A stretch of DNA of 64,000 nt from Paenibacillus sedimenti (lineage in GTDB: Bacteria > Bacillota > Bacilli > Paenibacillales > NBRC-103111), in contig NZ_JACVVD010000002.1 in the NCBI RefSeq assembly GCF_014534655.1, forward strand, positions 62,001 to 126,000, written 5' to 3'. Of this stretch, positions 43,301-53,030 are shown in pieces. The notes beneath the pieces were generated by a model. The model was given only the letters and a program-made list of their open reading frames with translations, was not told where the DNA came from and did not search any database. The position numbers were made by a program, and so were the translations under genes. How positions within the stretch are numbered: the stretch's first letter is position 1; every line of letters begins with the position of its first letter.

Positions 43301-46300
43301 GAGGAAGGACAATTGCGCACGTTGGCCAAACAGATTTGGACGTTTTATGAGGATTTTGCCGGACCGAAAGACCACTTTTTACCACCTGACAACGTGCAAA
43401 TTGACCCTCCAAACGGAGTTGCGCATCGTACGTCGCCGACCAATATCGGATTTTTGCTAACTGCTGCCCTGGCAGCGAGGGATTTTGGGTTTATCGATAC
43501 ACCCGAGCTTGTTGAGCGCGTAGAGCGTACGATCCGTACCGTCGAACGGTTAGACAAATGGAACGGCCATCTTTATAACTGGTACGATACCCTTTCACTC
43601 GGGGTACTGCCGCCGGCGTATGTTTCTACAGTTGACTCGGGTAATTTTGTAGCTAGTTTGATGACGGTAAAACAAGGGTTATCGCATTGGCTGAAGACCG
43701 ATTTCACATTGAGCAGGAAGCCAAGCCTGGCGGTTGCCGGATACGGCGATGGCTTGCATGTTGAGTTTGCCGTAGAACTCGATAAAACGAGACCTGGAGA
43801 AACAGTTTCCACCGGGATGAAGGAGCAACTCTCCGGCAAGGGGACGGAAGAAGGGTTCACTTCGGAGCCTGCAGCACCTATAGATTGGTTGGAGCGCGGC
43901 CATATTCTGATCGAGCGTCTCGAGGCATTGATTACAGAGACCGATTTCAGGCCGCTTTATGATCATAAAGCCAAATTATTCGTTTTAGGCTACCACGCCG
44001 CATCCGGTGAACGGGATAACATCCTCTACGACCTGCTGGCTTCCGAGGCACGACAGACGAGCTTTGTTGCGATCGCTCTTGGTCAAGTATCCGTATCTCA
44101 CTGGCTGGCGCTCGGCCGGACGGTAAAACGGCATGGGAAACATACCACGCTGGTTTCTTGGTCCGGGACGATGTTTGAATATTTGATGCCCTGGCTTATC
44201 ATGCGTACCTATCGGAACACAATCTGGGATAGTACATATCGTGGTGTTGTAAAACGGCAAATCGAATACGCTCGTCAGCGAGATGTTCCTTTCGGTATTT
44301 CGGAATCCGGCTATTACGCTTATGATTACCAGATGAATTATCAATACCGGGCTTTCGGTGTTCCAGGCCTCGGTTTCAAACGCGGACTCGAGCAAGATTT
44401 GGTTCTGGCGCCGTATGCGACGGTCATGGCCCTTCCTTTTGCTGTTCGTGAAAGTTTGAAGGATTTACTCCGGATGGAGAAACTCGGGGCGCGCGGACAA
44501 TATGGTTTTTATGAGGCCATTGATTACACCCCGGGAAGAATGCCGGAAGGCGAGACTTACAAGATTATCCGCAGTTTTATGGCGCATCACCAAGGCATGA
44601 GCTTGCTGACGCTTGCCAATGTGCTGCTGCCGGGTACAATGGTGGATCACTTTCATCGCGATAAACGCGTGCAGGCGGCAGAACTGCTGTTGCAAGAGCG
44701 GATTCCATCCCGGGACTTCATGTTGAAACGGGAATTATCGGGACAGACGCGAATGGAAAAACCGAAACCTGCACAAATGGCCCCGCTGCGAGAATATGCC
44801 TCGGCCGATACTCCGGTACCTGAAGTGAATGTACATTCGAACGGGATTTTTACGACGGTGGTCACTAATAGCGGCAGCGGATTTATCCGGTACGAAGGTA
44901 TGGATGTCTCTCGCTGGCGGGAAGACCCGGTCGCAGACCATTGGGGAAGCTATATGTATATCCGGGATGTGACAAGGGATAAGGTATGGTCGCCGGCCTT
45001 TCAGCCTTGCTGCATACCGTCCTACAAGCAGCGGGTACAGTTCTCGCAAGAGCGATCCACTTTCCTGCGTGAGGATGAGGATATGCACACCGCGCTTGAA
45101 ATAAGCGTGTCGCCCGAATTGAACGCGGAAGTTCGCCGGTTGACGCTTTCCAACATGTCGAGCGAAGCTCGGATCATCGAGGTGACGACGTTTCTCGAAA
45201 TTGCGCTAGCACCGCATGAGGCGGATAAAGCACATCCGGCTTTTACCAAATTATTCGTTGAAACGCAATATGAGCCTGATGCGGAATGTTTGCTGGCCCG
45301 CAAGCGTCCCCGTGACGGCGGAGAGAAATCCGTGTGGGCGTTTCATACATTAACGACCGGTGACCGGTCTCTTGGGCCTGTCGAATTTGAAACCGACCGG
45401 GTCCGTTTTATTGGCAGGGGCTGCACATTATCCAAACCCAGGGGCATCGATACCCGACTCGGCAGTACGGTGGGTTCTGTCGCCGATCCTGCGTTTATTA
45501 TGCGGAGGCGTTTAAGCATTGCGCCTGGTGAACGCGTCCAGTTGACCGCAGTTACAGGTATGGCAGAGACGAAGGAACAAGCTATAGATATGGTTCAGCA
45601 ACTATCCCAAGAACAACAAGTCGAGAGGGTTTTTCAACTTGCCTGGACAAGAAGTCAAATCGAACTGCAGCATTTACACATCACATCCGCCGATTTGGCC
45701 GTAATTCAATTATTTGCGGGCCGTGCGCTGTATACGGCACCTCTGTGGCCGGAGCGTGAGAGCAGCATTGCCGCAAATCAAAAAGGACAGCAGGGACTTT
45801 GGGCGCATGGCGTCTCCGGTGATCGGCCGATTATCACGGTACGGATTGAGAATACGAGCAATGTGGCTTTTATTAAAAAGCTGCTCATTGGATATGAGTA
45901 TTTGCGTCATAACCAGTTGTTCATCGATCTTGTCATTTTGAACGAATCGGCTGGGGGGTATCAGCAAGATTTGCAGGAAGCCCTCAGGCGGATGAAAGAG
46001 CAGATTGCCGGACATAACGGTGCGGGGCAAGGAGGCGTACATATCTTGCCGGCCGCTCAAATATCGGATGAAGATAAGTCGTTGTTGTTCGCAGTATCCC
46101 GCATTGTGCTGCGCGCAGACGGCCCAAGTCTGAGAGCGCAGCTCAGAGTCAATGTCCCGAGCCGCCCGTCGGATGAACCGCTCCCGGTGACGGCCCAGCC
46201 GAACCGTTTCCCGCCTGCAAAGGAATTCGAGACAAGCGATCTCCTTTTCTTCAACGGTTGGGGAGGCTTCTCGCCGGACGGCAGGGAGTACCATATCAGT

Positions 46301-48679
46301 CTAAAAAACGGTAATAACCTGCCGGCACCATGGATTAACGTGATGGCGAATCCCAAATTCGGCTGCTTGACTTCGGAGCTTTACACTGGGTATACCTGGT
46401 GGCGCAACAGCCGCGAATGCAAATTAACCCCGTGGTCGAATGATCCCGCACTCGACCAGCCCGGAGAAGTATGCTACTTACGGGACGAAGAAAGCGGAGA
46501 ATATTGGCCGGTGGCGCCGACCCGTACGCATGCGGCCTTCCCTTTTAAGGTGACGCACGGCCGGGGGTATACGCGTTATCTGCAGGAAAATCATGGACTT
46601 CTGCAGGAAATGACCGTATTTGTTCCGCTGGATGATCCAATCAAAGTGATCAAATTACGGCTGCAAAACACGACGTCCGAGCAGCGGAGACTGTCTGTCA
46701 CTTATTATGCCGAATGGGTGCTGGGCGTGCATCGTGAAGGGAATGCTTCGTTCATCGTCACGGAATGGGATCCATTGAATGCGGTATTGATAGCACGTAA
46801 CTCGTATCAGGAAATATTCCGGGATGCCACCGCCTTTTTGGCCGTTTATCCAAAAACAGCTGCGATGATTCCTAATATGGAATGGACAGGGGATCGCCTG
46901 GAATTTTTAGGCCGAAACGGCAACTTAGAAAATCCTGCAGCGATGAGCCGGCTGCATCTGTCGGGGGCAACCGGGCCGTCGTACGACGGGTGTGGAGTTG
47001 TACAAACCAAATTCGCGATAGAACCTGATGCGGAACAAACCCTGTACATCCTGCTCGGCTGCGAAAATTCCAGCGAATCCGCCGCTAAGCTTACTCAAAA
47101 ATACCGTGAGACCCATGTTTGCGAGCAGGCACTTGTGGATGTTCAAAAGTTTTGGGATAGTGTGCTTGGGACAATTACCGTTTCGACACCTTGTGCTGAA
47201 ATGGACATCATGCTGAACAACTGGCTGCTCTATCAGACGCTTTCTTGCCGCATGTGGGCACGTTCCGCCTTTTATCAAGCGGGAGGTGCTTATGGTTTTC
47301 GCGATCAATTGCAGGATTCGCTGGCCTTGCTTCATAGCCGTCCCGATCTTACGCGGGCGCAAATCCTGCTTCATGCTGCGCACCAATATGAAGAAGGGGA
47401 TGTACAGCATTGGTGGCATGAAGAGACGCACCGCGGTATCCGTACCCGTTTTTCCGATGATTTGTTATGGCTGCCCTATGCCGTAGCCAGGTATCTCGAA
47501 CATACCGAAGATGAAAGCCTGCTTGATGAAACTGTACCGTTTCTTCATAGCGAGCCTCTTGGTGAAGACGAGCATGAACGTTATGAGCCGACTGTATTAT
47601 CCGAGCAGAGCGGCACGGTATTTGAGCACTGCTTACGCGCTATCGACCGCGGTTTACGTTTTGGGGAACATGGGCTGCCGCTGATTGGAATCGGAGACTG
47701 GAACGACGGGATGAGCCGGGTTGGAGCCGAAGGACGCGGCGAAAGCGTGTGGCTCGGCTGGTTTCTGGGGGATGTTTTACGGAGGATTGCTCATTTATGT
47801 GAAACCCGAGGTGATCATGAGCGGGCAGCGCATTATCGGTTTGTGCACGAGAAGCTTGCGGATTCGCTCAATGAAAAGGGATGGGACGGACAGTGGTACC
47901 GGCGGGCATCCACCGATGCCGGACAATGGCTTGGTTCCATCCACAATACGGAATGCCGCATTGATTCCATTGCCCAGTCGTGGTCCGTCATTTCCGCGAT
48001 GGCGCCGCAAGACAAAGCTCTGCAGGCGATGCATTCATTCGATAGAGAGCTTGTGGACAGAAACTTATCCGTTGCGCATATTCTGTACCCGCCTTTTGAC
48101 CGAACGGATCCAAGTCCGGGATACATTCAGGGTTATCCCCCCGGCATTCGCGAGAACGGAGGCCAATACACGCACGGCGTCATCTGGAGCATCATTGCTT
48201 GGTGCGGGCTTGAGGATGGGGAGAAGGCATTTGAGTTGTTCCACATGCTCAACCCGATCATGCATACTAAATCTCCCGCAGAAGTGCGTAAGTATGTCGG
48301 CGAACCTTATGTCATGGCTGCGGACGTGTATACGGAGGAGCCGCATAAAGGCCATGCCGGTTGGACTTGGTATACAGGCGCTTCAGGTTGGATGTATCAG
48401 GCGGGCGTCGAATGGATCATCGGCTTGCGTCGACGAGGAGAACGGTTGTTCATTCGCCCATGTATTCCAAGCGAATGGCCGGAGTTCTCCGCCAGCTACC
48501 GTTTCGGGAGCACAGAGTACCGCATCACCGTCAAAAATCCGTCACGCAAGTCCGGCGGACAAACCATGCTATCGATCGACGGACAAGAAGTCGACATTGC
48601 CCAATATTCCAATGAAGACGGTCCTTTCGTTCGCTTAAACGACGATAGTCAAACCCACCATGTGGTACTGACGTTATAG
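40376..48679 (+). CDS. Cyclic beta-1,2-glucan synthase (NdvB/ChvB/Cgs-like), 2767 aa
   Basis: A giant multidomain membrane enzyme. Helices near residues 392-440, 801-870 and 921-960 surround a GT84 glycosyltransferase with DADTQLP near 611, TGKGIFDVHVF, HDLLEGGFLRAALL near 724 and HRWVRGDWQLL near 758. A glucoamylase-like domain spans about 970-1420 (SPTNIGFLLTAALAARDFG; HHQGMSLL). Two GH94-type sandwich regions begin near 1490 and 1950, and the phosphorylase-like (alpha/alpha)6 domain has GIGDWNDGMSRVG near 2441. Known homologues start, elongate, cyclise and trim cyclic beta-1,2-glucan, used as an osmolyte or host-interaction polymer in Rhizobiales. GGAGGGG site before the start. Single gene with no visible transporter partner. 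Confidence 0.9.
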   Translation: MAYNTEMLCQKARELALQHTPIIVQTHPKYVWNQFEENIQSLREFVMSLQNSPASCAQPAEEWLLDNAEFIEEQALEVKTFLSERALGRLPRLKKKGVLRIQSVCEDYLEQVDGVLNEDSFVSYINAYQEVSALLLAETWSIPVILRLSLIGRLSETMALVRDRREVCMEVERLLTRIGPSGLNTEAIDAELEAAGQTVPLSGPWIVHLISHLREWADDSASVRDWLVCKFENGSDDLDRIISYEHQLQARYQVKAGNLISSLRKNERRDWHELFERISLLDRTLRQESTSVYPLLDSSSRNEILKRVEGLARRLRVPENLIASQAVALAKAESERVSEEASVSQSKADDLPRRAFAAYYLYEPAGIKKLVQSLRKCSKPRQLPETGILHRATGAYFTLLIGWFVIALMALAAWIGVGRGFTPVQWIVVVLVLSIPASEWVITWLHFGIERFFRPRPLLRYDFSNGVPSDAMTMVVIPAIWSTPEEVGELADRLEIHYLANRDPNIHYALLGDFTDAPEEKLSEDEAIVTFAKERIEALNRMYAKPGGTTFHLYQRRRQWNPCEGVYMGWERKRGKLVEFIELMKGSNESSYDFMTGDTAILQHIRYMITLDADTQLPMGSAQRMIGTMHLPYNRPRLNQARTRVVEGYGVLQPRIGISHESAMRSRLAYFWSEPGLDPYAFAASDPYQDAMEQGIFTGKGIFDVHVFAELLCERIPENTVLSHDLLEGGFLRAALLSDIELIDDHPSKFLAYQKRMHRWVRGDWQLLCWLFPRVCDRRGTLKPVDLSAITRWQMIDNLRRSLLPIAYLVILALGLTLLPGSPWRWIAIAFATMFLPVIRQLFLIQQAMWHPRRVLSTAIHVLMSIWTLPFQSAVLLDAIGKTLYRLLISKRRLLEWTSSSHIERSNRGSHHAGLLGTRGGYALILLFVLAAAMQQQPGPRWMGLTLSLFWALAPLAVRWLDQPLPRDEQPLTPEEEGQLRTLAKQIWTFYEDFAGPKDHFLPPDNVQIDPPNGVAHRTSPTNIGFLLTAALAARDFGFIDTPELVERVERTIRTVERLDKWNGHLYNWYDTLSLGVLPPAYVSTVDSGNFVASLMTVKQGLSHWLKTDFTLSRKPSLAVAGYGDGLHVEFAVELDKTRPGETVSTGMKEQLSGKGTEEGFTSEPAAPIDWLERGHILIERLEALITETDFRPLYDHKAKLFVLGYHAASGERDNILYDLLASEARQTSFVAIALGQVSVSHWLALGRTVKRHGKHTTLVSWSGTMFEYLMPWLIMRTYRNTIWDSTYRGVVKRQIEYARQRDVPFGISESGYYAYDYQMNYQYRAFGVPGLGFKRGLEQDLVLAPYATVMALPFAVRESLKDLLRMEKLGARGQYGFYEAIDYTPGRMPEGETYKIIRSFMAHHQGMSLLTLANVLLPGTMVDHFHRDKRVQAAELLLQERIPSRDFMLKRELSGQTRMEKPKPAQMAPLREYASADTPVPEVNVHSNGIFTTVVTNSGSGFIRYEGMDVSRWREDPVADHWGSYMYIRDVTRDKVWSPAFQPCCIPSYKQRVQFSQERSTFLREDEDMHTALEISVSPELNAEVRRLTLSNMSSEARIIEVTTFLEIALAPHEADKAHPAFTKLFVETQYEPDAECLLARKRPRDGGEKSVWAFHTLTTGDRSLGPVEFETDRVRFIGRGCTLSKPRGIDTRLGSTVGSVADPAFIMRRRLSIAPGERVQLTAVTGMAETKEQAIDMVQQLSQEQQVERVFQLAWTRSQIELQHLHITSADLAVIQLFAGRALYTAPLWPERESSIAANQKGQQGLWAHGVSGDRPIITVRIENTSNVAFIKKLLIGYEYLRHNQLFIDLVILNESAGGYQQDLQEALRRMKEQIAGHNGAGQGGVHILPAAQISDEDKSLLFAVSRIVLRADGPSLRAQLRVNVPSRPSDEPLPVTAQPNRFPPAKEFETSDLLFFNGWGGFSPDGREYHISLKNGNNLPAPWINVMANPKFGCLTSELYTGYTWWRNSRECKLTPWSNDPALDQPGEVCYLRDEESGEYWPVAPTRTHAAFPFKVTHGRGYTRYLQENHGLLQEMTVFVPLDDPIKVIKLRLQNTTSEQRRLSVTYYAEWVLGVHREGNASFIVTEWDPLNAVLIARNSYQEIFRDATAFLAVYPKTAAMIPNMEWTGDRLEFLGRNGNLENPAAMSRLHLSGATGPSYDGCGVVQTKFAIEPDAEQTLYILLGCENSSESAAKLTQKYRETHVCEQALVDVQKFWDSVLGTITVSTPCAEMDIMLNNWLLYQTLSCRMWARSAFYQAGGAYGFRDQLQDSLALLHSRPDLTRAQILLHAAHQYEEGDVQHWWHEETHRGIRTRFSDDLLWLPYAVARYLEHTEDESLLDETVPFLHSEPLGEDEHERYEPTVLSEQSGTVFEHCLRAIDRGLRFGEHGLPLIGIGDWNDGMSRVGAEGRGESVWLGWFLGDVLRRIAHLCETRGDHERAAHYRFVHEKLADSLNEKGWDGQWYRRASTDAGQWLGSIHNTECRIDSIAQSWSVISAMAPQDKALQAMHSFDRELVDRNLSVAHILYPPFDRTDPSPGYIQGYPPGIRENGGQYTHGVIWSIIAWCGLEDGEKAFELFHMLNPIMHTKSPAEVRKYVGEPYVMAADVYTEEPHKGHAGWTWYTGASGWMYQAGVEWIIGLRRRGERLFIRPCIPSEWPEFSASYRFGSTEYRITVKNPSRKSGGQTMLSIDGQEVDIAQYSNEDGPFVRLNDDSQTHHVVLTL

Positions 48680-48718
48680 GATAGCCGTACCAAGTATTGA
48701 ATGACTTTCATGGTATCG

Positions 48719-48754
48719 AAAAAGCGCATGTTGCTACGGCAACATGCGCTTTTT
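48719..48754. terminator. Terminator after glucan synthase
   Basis: AAAAAGCGCATGTTGC pairs with GCAACATGCGCTTTTT over a four-base loop. Confidence 0.9.
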
Positions 48755-48824
48755 AACTTGTCATTTGAATGTGTAAATACAGCCCATGCGTTGCAGCTCC
48801 TATTAATAAAATTGGAGTAAATTA

Positions 48825-50450
48825 ATGGTTACTGGGGATACTTTTGTCATACAGGATTCATTTTACAGGAGGATTTGGCATATCAACAAAATTATTAGAT
48901 ACCTATTTAAATCCGGTTCGCGTAATCAATCTAATAAGCAACCGGAACTAAATCGCCCGCAGCAGAATCTGCTTTTGATGAGTATAGATGAAAATTCGCA
49001 AATGTTACGATCCATTTATTCGAACTGTCCTGATGTCGTTTTTCGTTCTTTTACGATTGGCGGAAAGAAAAAAGCGATGCTTTTGTATATCGAAGGTTTG
49101 TCTAACATCGAATCGATTGATCAAAATGTGCTTGCTCCGCTAATGCAGGAAAACGTTCAAGAACCTGAGAACATAGATCGAATTATTGAACAGAAGATAC
49201 ACGTCTCCAGTACGAAGGAAGTAAAAACGTTTGAGGATTGTATCGAACAGATCTCAGCTGGAAATCCGGTATTGTTGATCGATCATGCGATGAATGGCCG
49301 ATCATTCAATTTGGCAAAATGGGAGAAGCGGGGGGTCGAAGAGCCTACCGCCGAAGCGGTTGTACGGGGGCCTCGTGAAGGATTTACTGAATCGATCGGG
49401 GTAAATACCTCCTTACTACGAAGAAGGCTTCGCACTCCTAAACTGAAATTTCTGCAGAGAAAAATAGGACGATACACCCAAACAGAGGTAGTCGTTGCTT
49501 ACGTGGAGGGGCTTGCCGATCAAACGCTGATCGAGGAAGTACTTAACCGTCTAGGCCGAATCGATATCGATGGTGTGCTGGAGAGTGCGTATATCGAGGA
49601 AATGATGGAAGATTATCCGTTATCCTTCTTTCCTCAAATCATGAATACGGAACGACCCGACGTCGCGGCTGCAGGTCTTCTCGAAGGACGCGTAGCTATA
49701 GTGATAGACGGTACTCCTTTTGTACTCATAGCTCCCATCACTTTTTATTCGCTTATCCAGTCTGCAGAGGATTATTACCAACGGTTCACATTTAGTACAG
49801 CAATCCGTTGGCTGCGATATGCGGCTTTAGTCATTTCGCTGCTTCTTCCATCACTCTATGTTGCAGTCCTTACCTATCATCAGGAGATGGTCCCGACCTC
49901 ATTATTCTTCAGCATAGCGAAATCCCGTGAAGAGATTCCATTTCCTGTCGTTGTTGAGGCACTAATTATGGAAATCACGTTTGAAGCGCTTCGTGAGGCG
50001 GGCGTTCGGCTTCCCAAACAGATTGGTGCAGCAGTCAGCATCGTCGGCGCGCTTGTCATTGGACAAGCAGCCGTCTCGGCTGGCATCGTTTCCGCACCGA
50101 TGGTCATGGTCGTAGCTATTACCGGAATTGCTTCCTTTATGATTCCCCGCTATTCGGCTGGAATCGCGTTGCGGCTGCTTCGCCTCCCGATCATATTGAT
50201 GGCAAGCATGCTTGGTTTGCTTGGCATTATGCTCGCTGTTATTACTACGGTTGTACACTTATGTACAATTCGTTCTTTTGGAGTTCCTTATATGTCGCCA
50301 ATGGGACCGATGAAAGGAAGAGATATGAAGGACGTGCTAATGCGTGCACCTTGGTGGATGTTGAATACGCGTCCGCATCTAACAGGGGAAGGCGACAAGT
50401 ACCGTCAAGCCCCTGGACAGAAACCAGATCCTGCCAATGGAACGGACTAG
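48825..50450 (+). CDS. Spore germination protein, GerA/GerKA family (receptor A subunit)
   Basis: A 541-residue A subunit of a GerA-type nutrient germinant receptor. The hydrophilic N-terminal part (residues 1-290) holds RGPREGFTESIGVNTSLLRRRL and PSFFPQIMNTERPD-like motifs; five membrane helices follow (AALVISLLLPSLYVAVLTY ... IILMASMLGLLGIMLAVI). The complex sits in the spore inner membrane, senses nutrients and triggers ion release. GGAG site before the start. First gene of a four-gene operon in the order A-B-C-D. Confidence 0.92.
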   Translation: MVTGDTFVIQDSFYRRIWHINKIIRYLFKSGSRNQSNKQPELNRPQQNLLLMSIDENSQMLRSIYSNCPDVVFRSFTIGGKKKAMLLYIEGLSNIESIDQNVLAPLMQENVQEPENIDRIIEQKIHVSSTKEVKTFEDCIEQISAGNPVLLIDHAMNGRSFNLAKWEKRGVEEPTAEAVVRGPREGFTESIGVNTSLLRRRLRTPKLKFLQRKIGRYTQTEVVVAYVEGLADQTLIEEVLNRLGRIDIDGVLESAYIEEMMEDYPLSFFPQIMNTERPDVAAAGLLEGRVAIVIDGTPFVLIAPITFYSLIQSAEDYYQRFTFSTAIRWLRYAALVISLLLPSLYVAVLTYHQEMVPTSLFFSIAKSREEIPFPVVVEALIMEITFEALREAGVRLPKQIGAAVSIVGALVIGQAAVSAGIVSAPMVMVVAITGIASFMIPRYSAGIALRLLRLPIILMASMLGLLGIMLAVITTVVHLCTIRSFGVPYMSPMGPMKGRDMKDVLMRAPWWMLNTRPHLTGEGDKYRQAPGQKPDPANGTD

Positions 50451-50461
50451 AGGTTGATAAC

Positions 50462-51562
50462 ATGATCGAAAAAGGGAAAATTTCCGCCATACAAATGGGA
50501 TATATTATGTACCCGACGATCTTGGCAACGGCGATTTTGTTAGTGCCTGCCATTACTGCCAAAACGGCGGGACGCGATTTATGGTTGTCGCCAATTTGGG
50601 CTTCTTTTATCGGTTTATTTACGGTATACATTGCATGCAAGTTGAACAAGCGGTTTCCCGAGAAAACGATTATCGAATACAGCGAACATATTCTGGGTCG
50701 GATAATCGGGAAAGTACTCGGGTTAATCTACCTGCTTTTTTTTCTGCATATCACAGGAATCATCGTTCGGGAATACGGAGAGTTTATAGTAGGAACTTTT
50801 CTTAGAAACACCCCTATCAGCGTGGTCATGGGATCGATGGTTTTGGTCTGTGCGCTTAATGTACGCGGCGGTGTAGAGGTTATAGGGAGAACTGCCCAGA
50901 TGTTCGTTCCTATCGTTATGTTTCTTTTCATATGTCTAGTTGCTCTGCTCATTCCAGATCTCAAGCCGACTAATATGCTGCCGATCATGGAACATGGACT
51001 TTCGCCCTCTTTAAAGGGTTCGCTCGTACCCCAAGGCTGGTTCAGTGAATTCATTCTCATCTCTTTTTTGTTACCCTACTTGACGGACCGGAAAAAAGGA
51101 ATGAAATGGGGGATGATATCGGTAGTAGGCGTTATGCTCACTGTTGTGATCACTAACTTAGCTACTTATTTAATATTTGGAGAATTGACAGCTACCCTCG
51201 TTTATCCGGTGATGGTCGCGGCCCGGTTCATCAGCTTTGCTGACTTTTTCGAGCATCTTGAAGCGTTTGTCATGGCGATTTGGGTTGGGGGTACGTTTGT
51301 GAAAATCTCGATGTTCTATTATGCGATAGTGTCGGGTACTGCCCAGTGGCTGAAACTTTCCGACTATCGTCCGGTTACGTTGCCGATCGGTTTTCTGCTG
51401 GTGCTGGTTAGTATATGGTTAGCTCCGAGCTTGCAGGAACTGGTTCATTTTCTCGGTACGGCATCGCCTTTTTATTTTCTAACCGTGCAAACCTTGATTC
51501 CAACTCTTTTGCTGCTTATTGCCTGGGTTAAATACAAATTGTCGGGAAGTTGGAGGACTTGA
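50462..51562 (+). CDS. Spore germination protein, GerB/GerKB family (receptor permease subunit)
   Basis: A 366-residue protein of the endospore-germination permease family, a branch of the APC superfamily with ten helices. The N-terminal ISAIQMGYIMYPTILATAILLVP and the RFPEKTIIEYSEHILGRIIGK loop are typical. It forms the nutrient-binding and ion-conducting part of the receptor. GAGG site before the ATG at 50462, 11 bases after the A-subunit stop. The frame is open further upstream inside that gene without support. Confidence 0.9.
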   Translation: MIEKGKISAIQMGYIMYPTILATAILLVPAITAKTAGRDLWLSPIWASFIGLFTVYIACKLNKRFPEKTIIEYSEHILGRIIGKVLGLIYLLFFLHITGIIVREYGEFIVGTFLRNTPISVVMGSMVLVCALNVRGGVEVIGRTAQMFVPIVMFLFICLVALLIPDLKPTNMLPIMEHGLSPSLKGSLVPQGWFSEFILISFLLPYLTDRKKGMKWGMISVVGVMLTVVITNLATYLIFGELTATLVYPVMVAARFISFADFFEHLEAFVMAIWVGGTFVKISMFYYAIVSGTAQWLKLSDYRPVTLPIGFLLVLVSIWLAPSLQELVHFLGTASPFYFLTVQTLIPTLLLLIAWVKYKLSGSWRT

Positions 51563-51566
51563 ATAG

Positions 51567-52778
51567 ATGAATGCCTCTTTGTTACAGAGGATGGCCGGAA
51601 TTTTCTTCACTATTTCCCTTATTTCCTGCATTCTTTTATTGTCAGGTTGCTGGGATCGAACTGAAGTTAATGATTTGGCGTTGGTTACGGCAGCAGGTAT
51701 TGATAGAAAAACCGAAAAAAGGATCGAATTATCCGTACAAGTGTTTATTCCCAGAGCGGCAGGTGGCGGTCAACAAGCGATGGGGGGCGGCGGAAGCGGA
51801 AGTGCGCAAACCTTCATCCGATCTGCGGAGGGTGTAACGATTGTGGATGCGATGACGAAACTTCAGGAAAAGCTTCCGCGCCGCATCTTTTGGGGGCATA
51901 CCGAGGTCTTCATTATCGGTCGAAAGCTGGCTGAAGAAGGGATCCGCAGTCATATGGACTTCATGATGCGTGATCCGCAAGTACGCGAAGGAGCCTATGT
52001 TTTTATAAGTGAAAAGGAGGCTAAGCCTATATTGGAACTACTGCCGCCATTGGAACGCAGTTCGTCGGAAGTGCTGCGGGAGCTGGCTAAATCCAAGATC
52101 GCGATGGAAGTGACCTTAAAAGATCTCAATGCAAGAATGATCGGCGATTCAGAAGCAGTCGGCCTTCCCTGGATTGGAAAACTACAGGCACAGCCGGGGC
52201 AACCCGAAGAGAGAACGATTCCGTATATCACCGGAACCGCAGTATTTAAGAAGGATAAACTGGTCGGACACATTAGTGACAGGACAACAAGAGGCGTACT
52301 GTGGTTAAGAAACGAAATCCATGCGGCCGTAGTTACGGATACTCCGAAGGAGGCGGAAGGGTTCGTTTCGATGAAGCTGCTGCGGGCAGAGTCGCAACTG
52401 GTTCCAAAAATCGAAAACGGTAAATGGACAATTACGCTCAGGGCAATCACAGAGGACGATATCATACAGAACGCAACGAATCTGGATCTCATGAATCCAA
52501 TATTTTTGCGACAATTGGAAGTTCATTTGGAAGAAGATATTCAAAATCGTGTGCAAATGGCGCTAGATCAGGTACAGAAAAAGATGAATGCAGACATCTT
52601 CGATTTCGCAGAGGCTTTTCATCGCGGGTATCCGAATGAATGGAATAAAGCGAAGGAACGCTGGGACGAGATATTCCCGGAGGTTGAGGTGAACTTTGAG
52701 GTTAAGGCAAAAGTGCGCAGACCCGGAAAGTCCACCGTACCGGCGGGTTTACCGCAAGAAGAGGTGAAACTCAAGTGA
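51567..52778 (+). CDS. Spore germination lipoprotein, Ger(x)C family (receptor C subunit)
   Basis: A 403-residue lipoprotein with lipobox ILLLSGC followed by WDRTEVNDLALVTAAGIDR, the hallmark start of mature GerC proteins. The three-domain Ger(x)C body is seen through MMRDPQVREGAYVFI and the C-terminal EVHLEEDIQNRVQMALDQVQKKMNADIFDFAEAFHRGYP. It is anchored on the outer side of the inner spore membrane. A glycine-rich insert (GGGQQAMGGGGSG) near residue 65 is unusual. A GGAGG site lies inside the end of the B-subunit gene. Confidence 0.92.
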   Translation: MNASLLQRMAGIFFTISLISCILLLSGCWDRTEVNDLALVTAAGIDRKTEKRIELSVQVFIPRAAGGGQQAMGGGGSGSAQTFIRSAEGVTIVDAMTKLQEKLPRRIFWGHTEVFIIGRKLAEEGIRSHMDFMMRDPQVREGAYVFISEKEAKPILELLPPLERSSSEVLRELAKSKIAMEVTLKDLNARMIGDSEAVGLPWIGKLQAQPGQPEERTIPYITGTAVFKKDKLVGHISDRTTRGVLWLRNEIHAAVVTDTPKEAEGFVSMKLLRAESQLVPKIENGKWTITLRAITEDDIIQNATNLDLMNPIFLRQLEVHLEEDIQNRVQMALDQVQKKMNADIFDFAEAFHRGYPNEWNKAKERWDEIFPEVEVNFEVKAKVRRPGKSTVPAGLPQEEVKLK

Positions 52779-53002
52779 AATGGGGAGAAATTGCAAGTGT
52801 AGGAGCGGTCATCATACTTATGTTTCTATATGAGTGGCCTAAAATTGACCGTATACAAAAAAAAGAGAAGATGGCCTTCGTCGCTTTAACGGCGATGGGC
52901 TGTTTGCTCGCCATCCTGGTTATTTATTATCCTGAGATGTCGAGTCCCACCCAATGGGTTGAAAGGATCTATAGGCCGCTTGGGAAGCTTCTTGAGCAAT
53001 AA
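52775..53002 (+). CDS. Small membrane protein of the germination receptor operon (GerD-subunit-like)
   Basis: A 75-residue protein with two helices (IASVGAVIILMFLYEWP and MAFVALTAMGCLLAILVIYY). Small two-helix D subunits encoded in ger operons modulate receptor activity, and this fits by size, topology and position; sequence alone does not prove it. GTG start overlapping the C-subunit stop by 4 bases, with GAGGTG upstream. I see no clear terminator before the convergent AraC gene. Confidence 0.75.
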   Translation: MKWGEIASVGAVIILMFLYEWPKIDRIQKKEKMAFVALTAMGCLLAILVIYYPEMSSPTQWVERIYRPLGKLLEQ

Positions 53003-53030
53003 TTAGGGGAAATCCTAAATATCATATTGC

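Noticed and set aside
45710-46294. A 194-codon minus-strand frame in the glucan synthase gene
   Set aside because: It lies fully inside a conserved coding region and lacks initiation signals.
47721-48638. A 305-codon open frame inside the glucan synthase gene in another frame
   Set aside because: It overlaps the conserved GH94-like domain and has arginine/serine-rich, protein-unlike composition.
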